From: CAITQP01 sp964533145
GTDB taxonomy: Bacteria; Patescibacteriota; Minisyncoccia; Phycocordibacterales; UBA9973
Reading direction: 5' to 3'
Length of the DNA: 46,805 nucleotides
Assembly (NCBI GenBank): GCA_964533145.1
Contig: CAZHLG010000002.1
Location: 1-46,805 of the forward strand
Under the pieces are notes generated by a model. It did no database searches. It was not told the origin of the DNA and saw only the letters and a list, made by a program, of their open reading frames with translations. This document shows, piece after piece, positions 9,501-18,530 of the stretch; position 1 is the first letter of the stretch; each line of letters begins with the position of its first letter. Both the position numbers and the translations under genes were made by a program.

Positions 9501-12370
9501 TTGGCGTATAGTTCGCCCATGTACTTCGAAGCGGTATTCGTAAGGTGGAGGTGGTCGGCGCCGTAGCCAAGCTGGTATTTCGGACCGACAAGGATGACCT
9601 TGCCCGGATTGTTCTTATGCGCGGTGAACTGCGAGACGCCGATGGTTCCGAGCGAATTGGTGTTCATCTGGGACAGGAACAGCGGAATGCTGTCAGACCG
9701 TCCGGTCAAGGCGTTCCAGTCACTCTCGTAATCGCTCTGCAGCTCAGCCATGTCGGCAGCATATGTCGCAGCCGTCGTGCCTGCGATCGCATCCGACTCA
9801 CCGTGCACGATCGTGACGGCATACGGCTGGTAGTATGCGCCGTCTGCCTCGGTCAGCGTCTTAGCGGTCGATGCCTGCGTCTGACCGGTCGTGTAGTAGC
9901 CGCCGGTGCCTCCCTTCTTGATGGACGCGTACGTCTGTCCTCCGCCGGCATGGATGGAGGCGATGATCGGGCGGGCAAGCACGGAGTCGGCAGCACGGAG
10001 GCTGTTCGCCATGCCGGACGCGGGAGATTCGCGCGCGACGAATCCTTCGATGAGCGAAATGAGCGGACCGCTCGTGCCGGCGATAGGGCTGTTTGAAAGG
10101 CTGAGGTTGTTGTACGGCTGCGTCGTCGAAAGCGCAGGGTCCGAGTTGACGCCTTCGGCGAGACTCTGACCCGTCGAGAGGATATGCAGGTATGTAGCAC
10201 CGCCGACGCCGACGGTGATCGCGCTCGAATACGAGCTTGTCCCGACGCCGTTCACGGCAGCGACGCGGAAATTGTAGCCGGTGCCGTTCGTCAGGCCGGT
10301 CACGGTCGCCGCAGCCGTGGTGCTCGTGCCGTCAGAGAACGTGGTATAGGAAGTCGCCGTGAGCGTTTTGTATTGGATCACATAGTCAGTGAGCGCCGAT
10401 CCCCCGTTGGCAGGAGCCGCCCACGTGAGCGACACTTGGCCGCTCGAAGCGGTGCCGGAGAGCGCAGTCGGAGCATTCGGAGCGGTCGGCGTGCTCGACG
10501 GCGTCCGCGAGATCGTGCTCGACGGCGTACCGGCGCCGGCATAGCTCACGCCGGACACCCGAAAATCATACGCCGAGCCGTTGGCAAGACCCGTGACGGT
10601 CATCGTAGTGCCTGTCGCAGCCGTGTGCGGGAACGCGGTCCATGTCGAATCGGCAGAAAGCTTGTACTCAACCAGGTAATCCGTAAGCGAGTAGTCTCCC
10701 TCCAAAAGCGGCGCAGACCACGAAAGCGCGACCTGCGCATATCCGACCGTGCCGGACAGGCTTGTCGGCTGGCCAGGAGCGGCGAGCGTCGTAAACGTCG
10801 AATCCGATCCGCAGCCGGTGCCGGCAGTGTTCACTGCGCACATGCGATAGTGGTACGTAGTCCCCTGCGCGAGGCCGACAGCGCGAGACGTGAAGCTGCC
10901 CGTCGCGAACGAGCCACTCTCGGTCGTGCTCGATCCATAGCTCGTCGTCAGGCCGTACTCGACGTAGCGAGAGGTCGGATCCTCACCGCCAGTGCTTGAG
11001 ATCGTGCCGGAAAGCGTGACCGCGCCGTACGAATAGCGGGTCGCCGTGCCCGTGCTGACCGTCGGCGCGACCGGACAGGTGCTCGTAGTGAACGAAGTGT
11101 CCGAACCGTAGCCGGTACCGGCGGTGTTCGTCGCATACGCACGGTAATGATAGCCGGTGTTGCACGTAAGACCCGTGACATTGATGGCGAACGGCGTCGC
11201 AGCGAAGCTGCCGGTCGCGAAGATCGTCTGGCCGTAGCTCACAGACGTGCCATACTCGAAACCGCGAGTGGTCGGCGTCGCGTTGCCTGTCGAACTGATC
11301 GTACCGTTAAGCGTGACGGTCGTCGTGGTGATCGAACTTGCGCTCTGCGTCGTGACTGTCGGAGCGACTGCCGGCGGCGTGCCCGACGTCCAGATGCCCG
11401 TGTTGGTGCCGCCGACGACCATGTATGCGCCGTCGCTCGACATGGCAGCCTTGCGCCAGGTAGCCGTGCCCGGAGCAGATTCGGTCGACCAGCTCACGCC
11501 GGAGTTGGTCGAGGTGCGGACGATGGCCGTCGAGACAGCGAGGAGCTTCGAACCGTCACTCGACATCGCGACCGACTGCCACAAGCCGGCGCCGCCAGTG
11601 CCCGCATCGGCTTGGTCGGTCCACGTCGAACCGCTGTTCGAAGATGTGGAAAGCGGGCCGCCGAAGGAAAGCGTCGAGGCAAGTTTTGAGCCATCGCTCG
11701 ATGACGCGACACTCGTATAGAAGCCGGAGGTAGAGCCGGTAAGCGCGCCCCAGTTCGCACCCGTGTCGGTCGAACGATAGATGTAATCGCCGAACATGCC
11801 GACAATGATCTTTGAACAGTCGCTCGAACAGGCGATCGCGTTCGGAGTGGTACTGCCGAGGCCGGACGGATTGCTCCAGGTCGAGCCGCTGTCGGTGGAT
11901 TTCCAGAAACCGACCTTGCCGCCGCCGTTCGCGATGGCAACCATCGTCGTGCCGTCGTCGGACATATCGACGCCGGTCCACTGACCGGTGCCGATGGTCG
12001 CGGCCGTCGCCCACGTAGTGCCTGAGTTTCCCGAATACCACAGCCAGCCATCGAGCTCGCTCACGAGCATTTTGGTACCGTCAGAAGAAATAGCCGCATG
12101 CTTCCATCGGCGCACCCCAGCACCCGTCAGCGCATTCCAAGTAGCGCCTGCATCCGGGGAAAGATACATGCTGGCAGACGTGTCGGTGTTGTCGACGGCG
12201 AGGATCTTTCCGCAGTCGCTCGAACAAGCGATGCCGTACCAGGTGCGCGTTCCGGACGTCGCACTGCGATCTGTCCATGTCGCAGCCGATACGAAAAAGA
12301 TGACCGCGAGGGTCGCCGAAAGAGCAGCTACTGCTCCGACAAGCGGTTTCTTGATCCGTGACCACGGCAT
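6596..12370 (-). CDS. Giant FN3-repeat surface protein with SGNH/CE6-like esterase and peptidoglycan-binding domain
   Basis: 1924 residues. Residues about 10-30 are hydrophobic, a signal peptide or membrane anchor. Residues about 30-335 form BNR/sialidase-like repeats (SxDGxxW, SSDCSKI), likely a beta-propeller. Two Ig-like modules (about 335-530) and two fibronectin III modules follow. Residues about 725-980 resemble a sialate O-acetylesterase/SGNH hydrolase: Ser in GQSLAEG (about 736), HGESD (about 856) and the ADHLH Asp/His pair (about 940). Seven more FN3 modules follow (about 1112-1783), then a Thr/Gln-rich linker and a PG_binding_1 domain (about 1850-1924, with TGYFGPLTMAATRQFQ). This suggests a cell-wall-attached protein that reaches out to acylated glycans, perhaps of a host; that role is inferred. 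The start at 12370 fits a -10 TATAGT 8 bases upstream. Confidence 0.9.
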   Translation of the reverse strand: MPWSRIKKPLVGAVAALSATLAVIFFVSAATWTDRSATSGTRTWYGIACSSDCGKILAVDNTDTSASMYLSPDAGATWNALTGAGVRRWKHAAISSDGTKMLVSELDGWLWYSGNSGTTWATAATIGTGQWTGVDMSDDGTTMVAIANGGGKVGFWKSTDSGSTWSNPSGLGSTTPNAIACSSDCSKIIVGMFGDYIYRSTDTGANWGALTGSTSGFYTSVASSSDGSKLASTLSFGGPLSTSSNSGSTWTDQADAGTGGAGLWQSVAMSSDGSKLLAVSTAIVRTSTNSGVSWSTESAPGTATWRKAAMSSDGAYMVVGGTNTGIWTSGTPPAVAPTVTTQSASSITTTTVTLNGTISSTGNATPTTRGFEYGTSVSYGQTIFATGSFAATPFAINVTGLTCNTGYHYRAYATNTAGTGYGSDTSFTTSTCPVAPTVSTGTATRYSYGAVTLSGTISSTGGEDPTSRYVEYGLTTSYGSSTTESGSFATGSFTSRAVGLAQGTTYHYRMCAVNTAGTGCGSDSTFTTLAAPGQPTSLSGTVGYAQVALSWSAPLLEGDYSLTDYLVEYKLSADSTWTAFPHTAATGTTMTVTGLANGSAYDFRVSGVSYAGAGTPSSTISRTPSSTPTAPNAPTALSGTASSGQVSLTWAAPANGGSALTDYVIQYKTLTATSYTTFSDGTSTTAAATVTGLTNGTGYNFRVAAVNGVGTSSYSSAITVGVGGATYLHILSTGQSLAEGVNSDPALSTTQPYNNLSLSNSPIAGTSGPLISLIEGFVARESPASGMANSLRAADSVLARPIIASIHAGGGQTYASIKKGGTGGYYTTGQTQASTAKTLTEADGAYYQPYAVTIVHGESDAIAGTTAATYAADMAELQSDYESDWNALTGRSDSIPLFLSQMNTNSLGTIGVSQFTAHKNNPGKVILVGPKYQLGYGADHLHLTNTASKYMGELYAKVMKKVLLDGATWDPLMPVSVTRSGTTVLVDYHIPYGTLAVDTTNVASHTNKGFEFTQTGGSAISITSVNLTDSNKKVAITLSGVPDGTDPRIRYAWTCSYHPDDAAYAACGDPTDSTAVGGNIRDTDTSTSPSSDGTGIALYDWSVSFDEEITETTYPNAPTSLAVTPASTQATLVWLEPEVDGGDSLSDYIVEYKTGTATSWTTFSDGTSTATSATVTGLSNGTLYAFRVSAVNSVGRSNPSAVAYSTPGGAPNAPTSLSATGGNAQASLSWTAPSDGGSPITDYVIEYKLSTDSTWTTFSDGTSTSTNAIVTGLSNNTAYNFRVYAVNASGTSSASSTANATTSGVPDAPTSLAAVSGNMQITLSWTAPAANGSAITDYVIQYQVAPATYFTIYSDGISVATSATITGLTNGVEYTFIVYAVNDIGTSSGSSSTTGTPATTPDEPISLSVTPGNTQVVLTWLGPLSDGGDAITDYVVEYKTSVATSWSTFSDGTSTATGATVTSLSNGTAYDFRVSAVNGVGTGTVSSTESATPRTTPGAPTSLGTTAGDSQVALAWTAPVSNGGSAITDYVIEYKLHADSSWTTFSDGTSTSTSATVTGLTNGSSYDFRVYAVNGAGTSTASSPATDTPLAVPSAPTGLSATAGNGQVGLSWGAPVSDGGDAITDYIVEYKLSTDSSWTTFSDGTSTSTSTTVTGLSNGSSYNFRVSAVNGVGTGSASSTATATPSTTPGTPSGLAATAGDEQVTLSWTAASSGGSAITDYLIEYKLSADSVWTTFADGTSAAVSAVVTGLTNDSSYDFRVTAVNINGSGSASSTATATPVDAPAPAPTTTTRRTSVNYILALQAAQQQAAAKPSQSGGQPGTTYVSPVDQSVKKCPAFVSNFVSAAKSNNIDEVKQWQAFYNQELGTKLPVTGYFGPLTMAATRQFQTKYKAEVLTPGGLKNATGTIYGYTRAKANAILGCAN
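7020..9035 (-). repeat. Tandem FN3-module repeat array, 285-288 bp period
   Basis: Seven fibronectin III units are encoded as closely similar DNA. The segment that encodes the SDGTS turn recurs at about 7152, 7437, 7725, 8013, 8301, 8586 and 8871, spaced 285 or 288 bases, so unit lengths differ by exactly one codon. Such similarity allows unit gain or loss by recombination. Confidence 0.85.
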
Positions 12371-12378
12371 ATCTGAGT

Positions 12379-12384
12379 ACTATA
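12379..12384 (-). promoter_or_regulatory. -10 element of the FN3 surface-protein gene
   Basis: TATAGT on the minus strand ends 8 bases before the ATG at 12370. Transcription from the usual +7 position would give a leader of about 2 nt. No good -35 is seen at 16-18 bases. Confidence 0.45.
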
Positions 12385-12451
12385 GTACGCGAAGCCCTCA
12401 ACGATGTCTACTTGACCGCAGTGGATTTCCGCGGCTGAAGCACAATACATG

Positions 12452-12525
12452 TCCGCCCGCCTGGACTCGAACCAGGGACCCTCGAGGTATAAGCTCGATG
12501 CTACTACCAACTGAGCTACGGGCGG
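12452..12525 (-). tRNA. tRNA-Ile, anticodon UAU
   Basis: The minus strand folds into a full cloverleaf of 74 nt: a perfect 7-bp acceptor stem CCGCCCG/CGGGCGG with A73, D-stem start GCTC with loop AGTTGGTAG, anticodon stem TCGAG/CTCGA with loop CTTATAC, variable loop GGGTC and T-arm CCTGG-TTCGAGT-CCAGG. The loop places TAT at 34-36, so the tRNA should read AUA. The 3' CCA is not encoded. A possible promoter (TTGAAG 12557-12562, TATAGT 12536-12541, spacer 15) lies just upstream, overlapping the end of ftsH. Most bacteria decode AUA with a lysidine-modified CAU tRNA instead. Confidence 0.9.
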
Positions 12526-12545
12526 CTACGGATACACTATAGCAT

Positions 12546-14501
<1,956 letters not shown>

Positions 14502-14564
14502 ATATATGTATGTGACGCGCCGCGCCGCTTATAAGTGACGAGCTTGGCACGGGTGCGTCCCGAC

Positions 14565-14573
14565 AGTATAGCA
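14565..14573 (-). promoter_or_regulatory. Possible extended -10 promoter of ftsH
   Basis: The minus strand reads TGC followed by TATACT (14565-14570). No clear -35 is present, which is tolerated for extended -10 promoters. It would give a leader of about 57 nt. Confidence 0.35.
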
Positions 14574-14576
14574 AAC

Positions 14577-15101
14577 CTACGCTGCCCGCCGATACAACAC
14601 GCCGGAAAGAGCAAACAGTCCGGCAAAGAATGCGCTTGTCGCAAAGACACGGATGCTGTTCGGGCCGAGCTCGATCAGTCCGGCAGCGAACGCAACGGGC
14701 GGCGCAAGCAGGACACAGGCGCTCGCGACAAATGCCGCGAGCGCCATTCCTCTCGGAGAGAAACGTGCAAGCAGCGTGCCGCCGATGCCGATGACGGTCG
14801 GAATGAAATACAGCACGTTGGCCGGATTGTCCTCGCCGCCGATCCACCCGCCGACGACCGTCCCCCATGCGAGCATGAGGCACGAGAGCACGGCGATACT
14901 GGTGGCGACGCGATACGCGCGGCTTTTCCCTTTCGAGGCAACAAACTCATACACGAGCCCGATCGCGAAAAGGATCATGCCGACACGCAGAAAACCGCCG
15001 GCCGGCCAGTTGAAGCCGGGCACGAATAATTGCGCGACGACCGCGGCGAGCACTATGCAGGCCACTACGAGAGCGATGCGGATGATGTTTTTCTGTTGCA
15101 T
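14577..15101 (-). CDS. Hypothetical integral membrane protein
   Basis: 174 residues from the ATG at 15101, which starts 22 bases after the XRE gene stop; the longer frame upstream would overlap that gene. About six hydrophobic segments are visible (for example RIALVVACIVLAAVVAQLF, GFLRVGMILFAIGLVYEFV, IAVLSCLMLAWGTVVGGW, VLYFIPTVIGIGGTLLA, ALAAFVASACVLLAPPVAFA, VFATSAFFAGLFALSGVLY), with short basic loops. I do not recognise the family. It is the third gene of a likely operon DUF2975 - XRE regulator - this gene, so it may share their control and act at the same membrane. Confidence 0.75.
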   Translation of the reverse strand: MQQKNIIRIALVVACIVLAAVVAQLFVPGFNWPAGGFLRVGMILFAIGLVYEFVASKGKSRAYRVATSIAVLSCLMLAWGTVVGGWIGGEDNPANVLYFIPTVIGIGGTLLARFSPRGMALAAFVASACVLLAPPVAFAAGLIELGPNSIRVFATSAFFAGLFALSGVLYRRAA

Positions 15102-15123
15102 ACGAAAAATGTCTGGGAGATGA

Positions 15124-15336
15124 TCAGCGCACATCGCCGCGGTATTCCAGAATGTCTCCCGGCTGACACTCAAGCGCGGCGCAGATCGCCTCGAGCGTCG
15201 AGAGCCGCACCGCTTTTGCTTTGCCGTTCTTCAGGATGGAGAGATTGGCCATGGTGATGCCGACCCGCTCCGAAAGTTCGGTCACGCTCATTTTGCGCTT
15301 GGCGAGCATCACATCTATGTTGACGATGATGGCCAT
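15124..15336 (-). CDS. Small XRE-family helix-turn-helix regulator (YozG-like)
   Basis: 70 residues from ATG 15336 (MAIIVNIDVMLAKRKMSVTE). It consists almost entirely of a Cro/CI-type HTH: SVTELSERVGITMANLSILK with recognition helix around MANLSILKNGKAKAVR, then STLEAICAALECQPGDILEY, the typical final helices of the YozG subgroup. Genes of this type are often paired with DUF2975 membrane proteins, as here: the DUF2975 stop is 4 bases upstream. A 17-bp palindrome over the operon promoter (15820-15836) is the obvious candidate operator, so self-repression is inferred. Confidence 0.88.
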   Translation of the reverse strand: MAIIVNIDVMLAKRKMSVTELSERVGITMANLSILKNGKAKAVRLSTLEAICAALECQPGDILEYRGDVR

Positions 15337-15340
15337 ACGA

Positions 15341-15802
15341 TCAGACAGTAAGTTCGTTCTCCGACTTGATCTCGATGGCCGTACGCACGAGCTTCTGCAA
15401 GACAGCAGCAAAAACGGCGATCACGGCCGACGCCGCCACGATCATGAGCCCGAGCAAGATGACTCCCGGCGCATCGTCGATCTCGGCCGCACGGTGGATG
15501 TACGGCATCCCGGCGGCAAAGAGCGCCGCGATGGCAATGGCGCAGCCCTTGATGTTGCGGAGCGCCCGGACCGACAATTCCGAGAAAGCCGTACCCTTGT
15601 CTATATATATGAGCAGCTTGAACGCCTCTCCGAGAGCGATGAGAAACGGCACGACTCCGAGCGCAATGAGCAGCACGACCGGATAATACGGACCGGCAGC
15701 AGCAGGCCGGATGCTTGCGAGCATATATATGACAATGCCGAGCGAGCCAAGACCGATAAAAGCCACGGTGCTTTTGAGGAACAATGTTGATCCTGATTTC
15801 AT
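15341..15802 (-). CDS. DUF2975 family membrane protein
   Basis: 153 residues with four hydrophobic segments (STVAFIGLGSLGIVIYMLAS, PVVLLIALGVVPFLIALGEA, CAIAIAALFAAGMPYI, VILLGLMIVAASAVIAVFAA) and the family-type stretch FKLLIYIDKGTAFSELSVRA between helices 2 and 3. DUF2975 proteins have no defined biochemical role; they are typically encoded next to a YozG-like XRE regulator, which follows here. The operon promoter puts the transcription start at or beside this ATG, so the mRNA is probably leaderless. Confidence 0.85.
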   Translation of the reverse strand: MKSGSTLFLKSTVAFIGLGSLGIVIYMLASIRPAAAGPYYPVVLLIALGVVPFLIALGEAFKLLIYIDKGTAFSELSVRALRNIKGCAIAIAALFAAGMPYIHRAAEIDDAPGVILLGLMIVAASAVIAVFAAVLQKLVRTAIEIKSENELTV

Positions 15803-15808
15803 AATTTC

Positions 15809-15837
15809 AGCCTAGCACATGATTTATCGTAAATCAA
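15809..15837 (-). promoter_or_regulatory. Promoter of the DUF2975-XRE operon, leaderless
   Basis: Minus strand TTGATT (15832-15837), 17-base spacer, TAGGCT (15809-15814). Only 6 bases separate the -10 from the ATG at 15802, so +1 would be the A of the start codon. The -35 lies inside the palindromic operator. Confidence 0.6.
15820..15836. promoter_or_regulatory. Palindromic operator over the -35 of the DUF2975-XRE operon
   Basis: TGATTTA-TCG-TAAATCA is a perfect 7-bp inverted repeat with a 3-base centre. It overlaps the -35 hexamer and the 5' spacer, where a bound dimer would block RNA polymerase. The XRE protein encoded in the same operon is the likely ligand (inference). Confidence 0.65.
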
Positions 15838-15935
15838 TAAATTTGTATTGTTTTATGTAAAAAATACAGAAGAACCTGCAAAGGCTGCTTGAAAAGGATA
15901 CAGAAAAATACCTTGATAAATAAGGTTAAAAAGTG

Positions 15936-16331
15936 TGGTGGAGATGGAGGGTAGCGAACCCTCGTGCAATGGGCGGCCCGATGCGGATCTACGTGCGTAG
16001 TCTGTTTCGGTTTTTTGAGAGCGTGCGCTTTGAAAGCGACAAAACGCGCATGCTCCGAGCCTCGAAGTTTCGGGTCGAGCCTGAGGCGAGACTCTTCCCT
16101 ATCCTGAAACTATTATGCCCCTCGCCGCGTATCAGGAATCGGCGGGAGAGACATCGCGATGGCCTGTTTTGTTAGGCGAGCGCGAAGGCGAAATCTTTTG
16201 CCGTGAAGTACGGCGATTCCGTCTTTCCAGTTGCGTTTGCAATTGGGAGGTTGGAACGGCGATTAACGAGATGCGTTCCCTGCTCGGCGCGCGCGAACCG
16301 TGCGTGCCCAGTGTCTATTCATTTCATCCCC
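15936..16331 (-). ncRNA. ssrA: Transfer-messenger RNA (tmRNA)
   Basis: 396 nt on the minus strand directly downstream of smpB. The 5' end GGGGATG pairs with the 3' CATCTCC (one G-U), followed by an encoded ACCA; the T-arm is GAGGG-TTCGCTA-CCCTC. The tag reading frame (16240 to 16172) begins at a GCA resume codon and reads ANATGKTESPYF...FAFALA before TAA, 22 residues, ending in the hydrophobic Ala-rich motif recognised by ClpXP-type proteases. No separate promoter is evident in the 50 bases between smpB and the 5' end, so co-transcription and processing from smpB mRNA is likely. Confidence 0.95.
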
Positions 16332-16381
16332 AGTATTCTGCTGTCAAAGCGGCGGGCGCGCAGGCATTCGCTGCGCGCCTC

Positions 16382-16825
16382 CTAGCGTTTTGCCAGGCGG
16401 CGGAGATCGCGGTCGGTCTCGCGCTTCTTAATCGTCTCGCGCTTGTCGAATTTCTTCTTGCCGCGGGCGACGGCGAACCGGACCTTGATCTTGCCGCCTT
16501 TATTATACAACGCAATGGGCACTATAGTCAATCCTTTGGTCGAATCGGCGTCCATGAGCTCGCGGATCTCCTTTTTTGTGACGAGAAGCCGGCGGGTGCG
16601 CAGCGGATCGTGGTCGGGCGGGATATTGCCCGGCTGGTACGGATCGATGCGCAGGCCGGTGATGAAGACCTCCCCGCCCCGGGCAATGACGTACGAACCC
16701 GTAAGGGATCCGTGGCCGGCGCGGACGGATTTGACCTCGTGTCCGAGGAGTTCGATGCCGGCCTCGTACTCCTCGCGGAGTTCATAGTCGAATCGGGCTT
16801 TGGGATTGTCCAGATAATTGCTCAT
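16382..16825 (-). CDS. smpB: SsrA-binding protein SmpB
   Basis: 147 residues; binds tmRNA and brings it to stalled ribosomes. Family blocks: NPKARFDYELREEYEAGIEL, GHEVKSVRAGHGSLTGSYV, LRTRRLLVTKKEI, TIVPIALYNKGGKIKV and the basic tail KFDKRETIKKRETDRDLRR that enters the decoding channel. A -10 TATACT (16838-16843) lies 12 bases before the ATG. The tmRNA gene follows 50 bases downstream, so both partners of trans-translation are expressed together. Confidence 0.97.
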   Translation of the reverse strand: MSNYLDNPKARFDYELREEYEAGIELLGHEVKSVRAGHGSLTGSYVIARGGEVFITGLRIDPYQPGNIPPDHDPLRTRRLLVTKKEIRELMDADSTKGLTIVPIALYNKGGKIKVRFAVARGKKKFDKRETIKKRETDRDLRRLAKR

Positions 16826-16979
16826 GGCGCTTGAATGAGTATAGGGTATTTCTCCGGATTACGGAACAGGAGCCGTATGTCATACCGCCAGCCGCGAAAC
16901 GTTATGAATGCATGAGAATACCGAAACGTATTCATATGGTCGCACTCTAATCCGCGAAGCTCGCGCTTCGCCAAACACT

Positions 16980-17378
16980 ATGACAAAAACACTTGCACGC
17001 GCAGCGGGAGCCATCCTGCTCCTGGCCGGGATCGCCGGTTTCATTCCCAACGGGTTCATGAGCGACAGCGGGTACTTCTACGCAAACGCGGGTATCGGCA
17101 TATTCAGCATTGCGGCCGGCCTGATCCTGCTCGCCGTATCATCCGATGAGCACGGGGCAGCGCTCTGGCTCAAAATCCTAGGCGCCGCCTATTTCCTGGC
17201 TGCACTGGTCGGATTCGGTGTCATGACCGGAGCCGGCACCGCCACTGTTCTCGGGTTCATGGGCATGAACATAGCTGCGGCCTGGCTATATCTCGCATTT
17301 GGCACGGTCATGTTCCTGTCCGGATTCGCCGAAGACCGGGACCTGCCGCCATTTGACGCGCGGCCCAAAATGCGATAG
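16980..17378 (+). CDS. Small four-helix membrane protein
   Basis: 132 residues from the ATG at 16980 (context CACTATGAC, as in neighbouring genes); the longer frame upstream has no features. Four hydrophobic segments: LARAAGAILLLAGIAGFIPN, ANAGIGIFSIAAGLILLAV, LWLKILGAAYFLAALVGFGV and MNIAAAWLYLAFGTVMFLSG. The first segment resembles DUF4383-type proteins, but I am not sure of the family. The promoter of infC overlaps its last codons. Role unknown. Confidence 0.7.
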   Translation: MTKTLARAAGAILLLAGIAGFIPNGFMSDSGYFYANAGIGIFSIAAGLILLAVSSDEHGAALWLKILGAAYFLAALVGFGVMTGAGTATVLGFMGMNIAAAWLYLAFGTVMFLSGFAEDRDLPPFDARPKMR

Positions 17379-17381
17379 TAT
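17353..17381 (+). promoter_or_regulatory. Promoter of the infC-rpmI-rplT operon
   Basis: TTGACG (17353-17358), 17-base spacer, TAGTAT (17376-17381). The start near 17388 gives a leader of about 33 nt that contains a GC-rich hairpin (CCCCG/CGGGG, about 17400-17412) just before the infC start, a plausible place for translational control. Confidence 0.6.
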
Positions 17382-17420
17382 AAGCCTCGTACAGCTCCGC
17401 CCCGGCGGGGCCGAAAGCCA

Positions 17421-17933
17421 TTGAAAGCACGAGTACGAACCAACCTATATATCCGCGCAAGCGAGCTTCGCGTCCTTGACGAAGAGGGCAAAAACCTCGG
17501 CGTCATGCCGCTCAAAGAAGCTCTCTCCCTTGCCCAGTCCCAGAACCTCGACCTTATCGAGATTGGTCCCAACGCCGTACCCCCGATCGCAAAGATCATG
17601 GAGTTCGGCAAGTACCAGTATCTTGAGAGCAAAAAGGAAAAAAAGATGAAGCAGGGCGCCAAGCGCACCGAGACGAAGTCCATTCAGATCAAAGTCGCCA
17701 CCGGCGAGCATGACCTGGAACTCAAGGCCAAACAGGCCTCGAAATGGCTCGCCGAGGGGCATCGGATCAAGGTCGAACTCTATCTTTCCGGGCGAACGAA
17801 GTACCAGGCAGAGCAGTTCCTCAAGGAGCGCCTCGACCGTGTCCTTCACTTTATCACCGAACCGTTCAAGATCGCCGAAGAGCCGAAGCGCGGCCCGAAA
17901 GGACTCGCGCTCGTGATCGAAAAGGCGAAGTAA
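17421..17933 (+). CDS. infC: Translation initiation factor IF-3
   Basis: 170 residues. The N-domain (TNLYIRASELRVLDEEGKNL, GVMPLKEALSLAQSQNLDLI) joins through a Lys-rich linker (ESKKEKKMKQGAKRTETKSI) to the C-domain (KVATGEHDLELKAKQASKWL, FLKERLDRVL). IF-3 binds the 30S subunit and checks initiator codons. The frame begins at TTG 17421; no ATG fits the family N-terminus. A non-AUG start is a known feature of infC in many bacteria, where it lets IF-3 limit its own synthesis. It is the first gene of infC-rpmI-rplT, 5 bases before rpmI. Confidence 0.96.
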   Translation: MKARVRTNLYIRASELRVLDEEGKNLGVMPLKEALSLAQSQNLDLIEIGPNAVPPIAKIMEFGKYQYLESKKEKKMKQGAKRTETKSIQIKVATGEHDLELKAKQASKWLAEGHRIKVELYLSGRTKYQAEQFLKERLDRVLHFITEPFKIAEEPKRGPKGLALVIEKAK

Positions 17934-17938
17934 GCAAG

Positions 17939-18124
17939 ATGAAAACGAAGAAATCAGTCACGAAGCGCCTCAAGATCACCAAGAATGGCAAGATGAAGGC
18001 CCGCACCCCGGGATTCAACCACTTCAACGCCAAGCAGTCTCGCAAGAAGCAGCTTGCCGGCAAGGTCTCCCAGGACTTCTCCATGAGCAACAAGGACAAG
18101 AGCCGCGTCCTCCCCTACAACTAA
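17939..18124 (+). CDS. rpmI: 50S ribosomal protein L35
   Basis: 61 residues from ATG 17939: MKTKKSVTKRLKITKNGKMK, then the family stretch FNHFNAKQSRKKQLAGK and VLPYN. Basic throughout, as expected for bL35, which sits within the large subunit rRNA. The usual infC-rpmI-rplT order holds; the start is 5 bases after the infC stop, so the two are probably translationally linked. The longer upstream frame overlaps infC and was not used. Confidence 0.96.
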   Translation: MKTKKSVTKRLKITKNGKMKARTPGFNHFNAKQSRKKQLAGKVSQDFSMSNKDKSRVLPYN

Positions 18125-18142
18125 CGGCTCACCGAAACCACT

Positions 18143-18487
18143 ATGTCACGCGTAAAACGAGGTACAATCAAGAATAAGCGCCGCCGCAACATCCTCAAGG
18201 CGGCCAAGGGCTACCGCTTCGGCCGCAGCACCAAGAAGCCGATGGCAAAGGATGCGCTCCGCCACGCCGGCAAGCACGCCTTCGCGCACCGCAAGCAGAA
18301 GAAGCGCACGAACCGCGGCCTCTGGCAGACCAAGATCTCCGCTGTCGCCAAGGCAAACGGCACGTCCTTCTCGAAGCTCATGGGTTCGGCAAAGGAAAAA
18401 GGCATCGTTCTCGACCGCAAGGTCCTCGCCTACCTCGCCGAGCACAAGCCTGAGACGATGGATCGTCTCATGAAGACGCTCGCGTAA
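18143..18487 (+). CDS. rplT: 50S ribosomal protein L20
   Basis: 114 residues, normal length. Family motifs: MSRVKRGTIKNKRRRNILKA, AKGYRFGRSTKKPMAKDALR, HRKQKKRTNRGLWQTKISAV and NGTSFSKLM. bL20 binds 23S rRNA early in assembly and in several bacteria represses its own operon. It is the last gene of the operon, 18 bases after rpmI, and is followed by a strong terminator at 18502-18527. Confidence 0.97.
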   Translation: MSRVKRGTIKNKRRRNILKAAKGYRFGRSTKKPMAKDALRHAGKHAFAHRKQKKRTNRGLWQTKISAVAKANGTSFSKLMGSAKEKGIVLDRKVLAYLAEHKPETMDRLMKTLA

Positions 18488-18501
18488 AATACCCGCAAAC
18501 G

Positions 18502-18530
18502 AAACGCCGCCCGTCAGGGCGGCGTTTCTT
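18502..18530. terminator. Rho-independent terminator after rplT
   Basis: An 11-bp perfect stem AAACGCCGCCC/GGGCGGCGTTT with loop GTCA, followed by CTTATT. It lies between the convergent rplT and SLOG genes and could serve both. Confidence 0.85.
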
